Assembly: GCA_017397845.1 (NCBI GenBank)
Contig: JAFQHU010000025.1
Span: forward strand, 31,229-95,228
Origin: Clostridia bacterium
GTDB taxonomy: Bacteria; Bacillota; Clostridia; Oscillospirales; Acutalibacteraceae
Reading direction: 5' to 3'
Length of the DNA stretch: 64,000 nt
Shown here: positions 58,952-64,000 of the stretch, in pieces
Numbering within the stretch: position 1 is the first letter of the stretch
How the letters are laid out: every line of letters begins with the position of its first letter
Position numbers and translations under genes: made by a program
The notes under the pieces: generated by a model
Told to the model about the DNA's origin: nothing
The model's database searches: none
Seen by the model: only the letters and a program-made list of their open reading frames with translations

Positions 58952-60634
58952 CTATATATTTTTCCGTGTAAGCGATACGATACATTCGACTGTTGTTTCA
59001 CTGTCCCAACAGATATGTGTCACATTCTCATCCCCGTCATAAAAGACGGGGAATTTGAAATTGATACACTTTAACAGTCTGCCGTCGGGCTGTTCTTCTT
59101 TGAATATCTCAATGCTTTCAATAAAGGTATTAAGAAACCTCTTTTTCTCAGCATCGGTAAACTCTTTGTACATTGTACCATAATAATGCAGAAAAAGATA
59201 GACATTTTCACCTGATATTTTTTCTTCTTTGATATTTGCTATACGGGACTGTAATTCTGTTATTTGCTCCTCTACAACCTCTATCTCATCATAGAAATCA
59301 TAAAGTCTGTTCTGCATATCCTGATACTTTTTATCATAATGTCTGTCAGTAACATCAAGAGTATCTATCTGAGATGCAAGCTTTCTCTTTGACATAACAA
59401 GCTGATTAAGTTGTTTCTTGAATACTGCAAGCTCTTCTTCAAGACCTTCTGTACTTACTCTTGTGTTTATCTTTTCGCACAAGGCTTTTTCAAACTCAGG
59501 ATTAGATACAAGCCTTTCAATTACCTCTTCAACAGCACCGTTAACAACAGTCTGATTCCATTGCCTGTGATAATCGCACTTGTGTCCGTCAACCTTCATT
59601 CGGTGCTTACAGGCATAATAAAAGTGGTCTTTGTAGATTGTACCGTCAGGCTTTTTCTTACGGTTTATGTTACCGTACATTACCGCACCGCATACAGGAC
59701 AGCGAAGCAACCCTGATAATAAATGCTCGTGTTCAAGATTATAAATCTTCTCCCTTTTAACACCTAACTTCTTAAACTTTTGCTGAGCTAATTCCCAATC
59801 TTCAACAGATACAATTGCTTCATGAATACCGTCATAAATAGGATATTGTTCTTGCTTGACTATATGATATTCATTTCGGGTACCGTTAATCTTTTCAGTT
59901 TTACGCCTGCCGAATGCTATCTTTCCGCAATGGACAGGATTCTGTATAACCAACTTTATAAAATGTGAAGAAAAGGTATTTAATGTTCCGTTCTGCCTTG
60001 GCTTTTTAGCGATACCACGTTGGTTGAGATATTTAGCAATACCGTTTGCACCCATATTTGTATTTATATATTTATCAAATATGATTCGTATAGTTTCAGC
60101 CTCATCTTCTGCAATCTTTAATTCACCCTTTTCAAGATAATATCCGTAAGGTGCAAAACCGCCGTTCCACTTACCCTCTCTTGCCTTTTGTTTTCTGCCT
60201 TCCATAGTTTGAACAAGAATATTCTCACGCTCAATTTCGGCAACGGCAGATAAAACAGAAATCATTAGCTTACCGCTGTCCTTTGAGCTGTCTATACCGT
60301 CTTCGACACAAATAAGATTGGCTCCGTAGTCCTGCATAATCTGTAAAGACGAGAGCACATCAGCAGCATTTCTGCCAAAACGGGACAGTTTAAAAACAAG
60401 CACATAATCTATATTATCTTTACCGCTTGCAATATCAGATAACATTCGCTGAAATTCAAGCCTTCCGCCAATATTTTTACCTGATTTACCTTCGTCACTG
60501 TATTCACCTGCAATATGCATTTCCTGATATTCGGCATATTTACGGAGCTTTTCTCTCTGTGCATCAAGACTGAAGCCTTCAACCTGCATTGATGTTGAAA
60601 CACGGGTGTAGATATAGCAATTTAATCGTTTCAT
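58952..60634 (-). CDS. large serine recombinase (TnpX/resolvase family)
   Basis: A 560-aa site-specific recombinase. The catalytic domain begins YIYTRVSTSMQVEGFSLDAQ with nucleophile Ser13, followed by SDEGKSGKN and FKLSRFGRNAADVLSSL. The Recombinase domain spans about 165-275. A zinc-ribbon (RCPVCGAVMYGN, then YACKHR) lies near 305-345, and a long coiled coil (about 385-480) follows. Length and order match TnpX/CcrC-like integrases of mobilizable elements, which cut and join attachment sites. AAGGAGTTG precedes the ATG. The gene lies at the element end beside the GH13 gene. Confidence 0.93.
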   Translation of the reverse strand: MKRLNCYIYTRVSTSMQVEGFSLDAQREKLRKYAEYQEMHIAGEYSDEGKSGKNIGGRLEFQRMLSDIASGKDNIDYVLVFKLSRFGRNAADVLSSLQIMQDYGANLICVEDGIDSSKDSGKLMISVLSAVAEIERENILVQTMEGRKQKAREGKWNGGFAPYGYYLEKGELKIAEDEAETIRIIFDKYINTNMGANGIAKYLNQRGIAKKPRQNGTLNTFSSHFIKLVIQNPVHCGKIAFGRRKTEKINGTRNEYHIVKQEQYPIYDGIHEAIVSVEDWELAQQKFKKLGVKREKIYNLEHEHLLSGLLRCPVCGAVMYGNINRKKKPDGTIYKDHFYYACKHRMKVDGHKCDYHRQWNQTVVNGAVEEVIERLVSNPEFEKALCEKINTRVSTEGLEEELAVFKKQLNQLVMSKRKLASQIDTLDVTDRHYDKKYQDMQNRLYDFYDEIEVVEEQITELQSRIANIKEEKISGENVYLFLHYYGTMYKEFTDAEKKRFLNTFIESIEIFKEEQPDGRLLKCINFKFPVFYDGDENVTHICWDSETTVECIVSLTRKNI

Positions 60635-60730
60635 ATATTTTCAACTCCTTGTAATTTTTCATTGTGATTATATTTTTCTTTAGCATATTCGACAAATGTG
60701 TGAGGCAGGATTAACCTGCCCCACAACGAT

Positions 60731-60970
60731 TTATGCTGTTTTCTTATTTGGTGGTTTTATAGCTTCAGCTTCGCCCTTTGTAATCTTGTCACCGTATTTC
60801 TCAATCATATCTGCAAGGAAATCTATCATCTGGTCAAACGCTATTTTTTGTTCTTTGGTGAAGGTCGAAACATCAGGAATATTAAACGTACATTCTCCTT
60901 TTATATCGCTGATAGTTTTTACAAAACTCTCCCTTATGCTCTCATATAAAACTATAATTCTACTAATCAA
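60731..60970 (-). CDS. small element protein of unknown function
   Basis: A 79-aa mainly helical protein, charged and without membrane segments. It starts with TTG at 60970 after GAGGTGA, which overlaps the end of parB. The sequence (for example SDIKGECTFNIPDVSTFTKE) was not recognised. Its place between parB and the recombinase gene suggests an element maintenance or regulatory role, which is inference. Confidence 0.6.
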   Translation of the reverse strand: MISRIIVLYESIRESFVKTISDIKGECTFNIPDVSTFTKEQKIAFDQMIDFLADMIEKYGDKITKGEAEAIKPPNKKTA

Positions 60971-60976
60971 TACTCA

Positions 60977-61846
60977 TCACCTCGCATCCCTGTTACGCTG
61001 TCGCTGAAGGTATCTGTAATAGTGCTCACAAGCTTTCATAACAAAGTTTTCAAGATCACTTTCTTTTACCTTCGGAGCAACCTTTTGTAAGCGTTCAACG
61101 GAGAATTTTACTGTAGGTCTTTGATTAGCCTTTTCCTCTGCTAAGATTTCACCTATATGCTCAGGTGTAAGACCTTCTTCTCTGCTGATAGCACGAAGCC
61201 TCTGTGCCTGAGATAAATTAGGTGTAGCATCACAAGCAGAGATTTCTTCAACCAAATCAGCCTGCTCCACCTCATTGAGATATGAAAGCTCTACCGCAGG
61301 TGTAAATGCAATTCGCTTTTCATCAACAAGGTCAAGCAATTCGGGGATAAGATAAGTCAAACGGATATACCTTTTAACTGTATCTTTACTGATGTTTTCT
61401 GTTTCGCCTATCTGTTCAGTTGCTAACTTCGGTGCAACTTGCACCGAAGTTAAGTCTGAGCGTTTACCCTGATGCTTCAAAGCCTCTGATTTCAACTTGT
61501 AAGCAAACGCCTTCTCCGACGGAAGAATATGCTCTCTGTGCAGATTACTGTCAACGAGCATAATAGCCGCTTCATCACGGGTAACGGCATAAATAAAAGC
61601 AGGTACTGTTTCCAGCCCTGCCTTCACTGATGCTCTCATTCGTCGGTGCCCTGAGATTACCTCATATTCGTCTTTTGTGTTTTCAAGCGGTCTTACAACA
61701 ACAGGGGAAATGATACCTTGTTGCTGTATGCTTTCAATGAGAAAGTTCATCTCCTCATTGTCAAGCACCTTATAAGGATTTCCCTCAAAGGGATGAATTT
61801 TTGATACCGGGATATTTACCGGTAATTTGATATTTTTGTTTAACAT
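60977..61846 (-). CDS. ParB/Spo0J-family nuclease/partition protein
   Basis: A 289-aa protein with the ParB_N domain (residues 10-100): KIHPFEGNPYKVLDNEEMNF, VVRPLE and the GHRRMRASVKAG box. The helix-turn-helix region is near 150-175 (LATEQIGETENISKDTVKRY). It is of the element-borne type without an adjacent ParA. It probably aids segregation or replication of the excised element. GGAGGT precedes the ATG. A 17-bp gap separates it from the 61-aa gene upstream. Confidence 0.88.
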   Translation of the reverse strand: MLNKNIKLPVNIPVSKIHPFEGNPYKVLDNEEMNFLIESIQQQGIISPVVVRPLENTKDEYEVISGHRRMRASVKAGLETVPAFIYAVTRDEAAIMLVDSNLHREHILPSEKAFAYKLKSEALKHQGKRSDLTSVQVAPKLATEQIGETENISKDTVKRYIRLTYLIPELLDLVDEKRIAFTPAVELSYLNEVEQADLVEEISACDATPNLSQAQRLRAISREEGLTPEHIGEILAEEKANQRPTVKFSVERLQKVAPKVKESDLENFVMKACEHYYRYLQRQRNRDAR

Positions 61847-61863
61847 AAATTACCTCCATAAAA

Positions 61864-62049
61864 TTAATAATTTCTTTTATACTTTTTCTGTTCAGCTCTG
61901 ATAATCTGTAAGTGTTTTCTGACAGAGTACCAAGGTGTACCCGAATACTTGGAATAATATTCGCTTGATGACATTTCTTCCTCATAACAATTTTCATTAT
62001 CATCCTTTTTCTCTTCCTGCATTTTCTTGCAAAGCTCTTCAGCATTCAT
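61864..62049 (-). CDS. small acidic/basic element protein of unknown function
   Basis: A 61-aa protein with an acidic N-terminal half (MNAEELCKKMQEEKKDDNEN) and a basic C-terminal half (GTPWYSVRKHLQIIRAEQKK). GGGAGGT lies 7 nt before its ATG, which is a strong start signal. Another frame in the same place (to 62045) has no such site and is not a gene. Small proteins of this kind accompany parB in Clostridia elements. Function unknown. Confidence 0.6.
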   Translation of the reverse strand: MNAEELCKKMQEEKKDDNENCYEEEMSSSEYYSKYSGTPWYSVRKHLQIIRAEQKKYKRNY

Positions 62050-62054
62050 AGCAT

Positions 62055-62760
62055 CTACCTCCCTTCATAATGTTTTTCTTTGACCTGAGCTCTTTCGGGG
62101 AAGTACCATTCACGGATAAGTGCTTTCTCCGCTTCAAGACTTTCCTCAAGCCCCGGTCTGTCCTTGATTATTCTTTTTGCAATGTTAATCTTTTCTCGCA
62201 ATGCACCAATTTCTGACGTAAGAAAATCCCGACGGTCAATAAGGTCAACCTTCGCCGTCGGGTCTTTGCATCTTCTTATCTGATTGTAAATTTTGTTACG
62301 CTGAGTTTTAAGCTCCTCCATACGGATTTCTGTCCTTGAAATGAATTTGTCAACCTCTGCAAAGTCATAAAGCTTTTCGTTGATTGCAAGCTCAATCTGC
62401 TTATGCATAAACTCAATCCTCGGTGCAGAATATTTCATTTTCGGTGAGAACGGATGTGGATTGCAGTTGTTCTTTTCTGCTATTGCTCCCACAAACAAGA
62501 GAGCAAGAAAGAAAAGTGATATAACTGGTGCACCGAGCACGGCACCGCCCACAATCAGTTTTGAAAAATCAGAAACAGTTCTGCTGAAGGTTTTAGGGTG
62601 ACGGTAGCTTTCTGCCGACTCTTTAAACTCATAACCCTTGTAACAATAAATAAAGGTTTGGTTACGCAGATAATTATTTGCACAGGTGTAGTTATAAAAT
62701 TTTTCATCTACTTCATAAAGACTCTGATGGTTAATCCTAGCCTGATTCAATAACGCAGTT
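62055..62760 (-). pseudogene. probable 5'-truncated gene: membrane segment plus relaxase-tail-like coiled coil
   Basis: The frame is convincing from about residue Asn-Gln-Ala-Arg at 62736 to the stop at 62055 (~230 aa). A membrane segment pair (SKLIVGGAVLGAPVISLFFL and beyond) is followed by a coiled coil. Its KTQRNKIYNQIRRCKDPTAK and DFLTSEIGALREKINIAKRI pattern resembles the C-terminal tail of MobA/MobL-type relaxases in Clostridia. No RBS or good start codon precedes it, and its beginning overlaps another truncated gene in a different frame. I read this as a gene that lost its 5' part by deletion. The relaxase origin is inference. Confidence 0.45.
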
Positions 62761-63030
62761 GATACCCCAATGCTCCTGCGCCCAATCGAGCTGTGCAAAA
62801 TTTTTCAAGGGTACTGTGATTTTTCTAAGGTCCTTTCCCTTATCATCTGTACCGACAATAGAAAGGAATCTTTCATTCTCGGCTCCGTTGGTGCAGGTAA
62901 TATCTTCGGTTATCCTTGCAAGAAAAATACTGAGCTTGATATTGACCGGCTTGCCGTTTATCGTCTTTTCTATATACAGTGAGTTGTTATATGTAAAGAA
63001 CGGGTCTGAATAGTATAAATAGTTTTCCAA
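62737..63030 (-). pseudogene. N-terminal fragment of a DUF927-type helicase/primase-like protein
   Basis: A 97-codon frame starting with TTG at 63030 after AAGAGGT. The sequence (KLSIFLARITEDITCTNGAE, then GTDDKGKDLRKITVPLKNFA and QEHWGINCVIESG) resembles the start of DUF927-containing element proteins, which normally continue for several hundred residues. Here it stops at 62737 and gives way, out of frame, to the relaxase-tail-like sequence. A deletion joining two genes at about 62740 would explain both fragments. Confidence 0.5.
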
Positions 63031-63033
63031 ATT

Positions 63034-63314
63034 TTTACCTCTTTCATAGAATTATTTTCCGAACATCCGTACAAGACGTACATCAGGCAACAGTACAAAG
63101 TTTTTATCTGTTCGGGTTTTATCCGTACAGTGTGACACAGTGTTCGCTACAAAACCGAACGCCACAAGGCAGTAGCATAGGGCTTTGTAGTGGTTTGTTC
63201 GTTTGTTCGGGTTTAAGATTTTTGTTGTAAAATGTTTGCCAATTGTGTGTGGATGTTTTAAAACGCAATAACATAAAAGTATATTGCCTCATCACTTCCA
63301 CCGTTTTTGAGCCT
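63034..63314. other. non-coding stretch inside the element
   Basis: No gene with start signals was seen. Two similar segments, CTGTTCGGGTTT near 63108 and TTGTTCGGGTTT near 63202, repeat ~94 bp apart; their role is unclear. Confidence 0.4.
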
Positions 63315-63710
63315 TTATTTTGGCGGCTTCAAGGCATCATAAACATCCACCCGTGACCTTTTTGCAGACATATATTCTGCATTTCTCTGTCGCTGTTTCT
63401 CCTTTGCACAGTCGGGACAGAATTTCTGATTTCTGCCCGTTCTCTCTGTTTTACTGCCGCATAAAGCACAGATAACTGTTTCGTCAGGTGTCTGACCCGT
63501 GACGCTTTTCATAAGAGTGTTATCGCTCGGCAGCACACAGTCAAGAAAATATCTGCAGATAATATGGCTCGGTGTTATGAGCTGCGGACAGGTGTGGCTG
63601 TCACCGTCATCAAGTAACAGACAGTTGCCCTGATAACAGTTACAGCAACGGCTTTTAATCATTGTCTTGATTTCTGCAAATTGCTTAAGGGTAAGGTTGA
63701 TTGTTTGCAT
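63315..63710 (-). CDS. cysteine-rich VLP-type element protein
   Basis: A 131-aa protein of the cysteine-rich VLP group that accompanies conjugative and mobilizable elements of Clostridia. The signature CCNCYQGNCLLLDDGDSHTC, then the CRYFLDCVLP stretch, gives the family its name. A C-terminal zinc-knuckle region (CALCGSKTERTGRNQKFCPD, then Cys) and a basic tail (YMSAKRSR) suggest nucleic acid binding. AAAGGAGGT precedes the ATG. It is the outermost element gene in the window. Function unknown. Confidence 0.8.
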   Translation of the reverse strand: MQTINLTLKQFAEIKTMIKSRCCNCYQGNCLLLDDGDSHTCPQLITPSHIICRYFLDCVLPSDNTLMKSVTGQTPDETVICALCGSKTERTGRNQKFCPDCAKEKQRQRNAEYMSAKRSRVDVYDALKPPK

Positions 63711-64000
63711 AATGGGTACCTCCTTTCTTGAAATTTTTAGTTGTACTGCAAAAAATGTGACGCAGTATTCATATACCCAAAATCACGGTTTTGGGCATAA
63801 AAAAAGCACCTGATACTTTTGGGGTAACAGGTGTATGTAACGGATTGAAATTTGTGGTGTGGTTGTGGTATAATGGGTTCGACAAACCTGTTACTGTTTG
63901 TCAAGTCATTTTAAAAAATTTTTATGTAATAAAAAGAGCATAACAATAAAGCCGAAAAACACAAATTTTTTCAGCTTAAAGGTATTAAAACAACAATTGT
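63711..64000. other. right-hand end of window, regulatory sequence only
   Basis: No gene was seen. It contains the RBS of the Cys-rich gene, a CCCAAAA/TTTTGGG hairpin (63777-63796) and an outward promoter at 63845-63874. Confidence 0.5.
63845..63874 (+). promoter_or_regulatory. rightward promoter leaving the window
   Basis: TTGAAA, 18-nt spacer, TATAAT on the plus strand. No start codon with an RBS follows before 64000. Confidence 0.5.

Larger units (their letters stand above)
58952..63710. mobile_element. end of a serine-recombinase integrative/mobilizable element (extends past window or degraded)
   Basis: All genes here read on the minus strand: large serine recombinase, a 79-aa protein, ParB, a 61-aa protein, a relaxase-tail-like frame, a truncated DUF927-type frame, and a Cys-rich VLP protein. 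The set is typical of Tn4451/ICE-like elements of Clostridia. The left limit should lie between 58925 and ~58955, since recombinase genes usually sit at the element end. The right end is not seen. Direct repeats at the ends could not be identified. Confidence 0.65.

Noticed and set aside
61785..62045. An 86-codon minus-strand frame overlapping parB and the 61-aa gene.
   Set aside because: The GGGAGGT site and spacing support the 61-aa frame (ATG at 62049); the 86-codon frame runs into parB and has no signal of its own.
63119..63301. A 60-codon frame on the minus strand inside the element.
   Set aside because: No RBS and no recognisable protein features; composition looks non-coding.

Overview
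The window reads as a chromosomal segment of an endospore-forming, low-to-mid GC Clostridia (Bacillota), most like an uncultured gut Oscillospiraceae/Ruminococcaceae lineage. The basis is spoIIR, G5/3D cell-wall protein, Trk/Ktr genes, GPH-family sugar carriers, AGGAGG-type ribosome binding sites, TTGACA/TATAAT promoters and short palindromic intergenic repeats. Lineage is inference; no rRNA gene is present.

Layout. 1-2932: translation genes (3' end of gltX, then glnS) and a membrane protein. 3041-10194: a frameshifted DUF6809-like gene, an orphan mmsA/iolA dehydrogenase, an acyl carrier protein with a HAD hydrolase, spoIIR, an FAD oxidoreductase, and a 3D-domain cell-wall protein. 10414-11960: an isolated phage-type lysis cassette (M23/SH3 endolysin-like protein plus two holin-like proteins) on its own promoter. 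11960-16910: a four-gene potassium uptake operon (trkA-trkH-ktrB-ktrA). 16922-18100: rpsF-ssb-rpsR with a consensus promoter. 19189-21048: a lipid kinase gene flanked by two related, previously unlisted peptide genes of 32 and 40 codons, each with its own consensus promoter, RBS and terminator. 21045-31661: transporters, a PqqD-like/M50 membrane protease, a phosphatase, a large membrane protein, a GT2/GtrA pair and glycerate kinase. 31667-36372: a BlaI-BlaR1 type sensor pair with an unusually long (1,224 aa) receptor and two operator dyads. 36430-37999: an ArsB/NhaD-type ion transporter behind a well-formed riboswitch-like leader. 38098-41087: PTS-IIC-like protein, HAD phosphatase, rRNA pseudouridine synthase, zinc-ribbon protein. 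41195-46951: xpt plus a BMP-type nucleoside ABC importer. 46987-53966: surface protein, hydrolases, thioredoxin-reductase-like protein, murF and ddl. 53977-55745: repeats, an SLOG-like protein, an RHH regulator, MGMT and a NifX-like protein. 55779-58924: alpha-glucosidase and sugar carrier.

58952-63710 is the end of an integrative element: large serine recombinase, small proteins, ParB, fragments that look like a DUF927-type helicase and a relaxase tail, and a Cys-rich VLP protein. It abuts the start of the alpha-glucosidase gene.

No tRNA, rRNA or CRISPR array was seen. The observations I rate highest are the small-peptide gene family around the lipid kinase, the candidate ion riboswitch, the orphan PqqD-M50 protease pair, the oversized BlaR1 receptor with duplicated domains, and the solitary lysis cassette.
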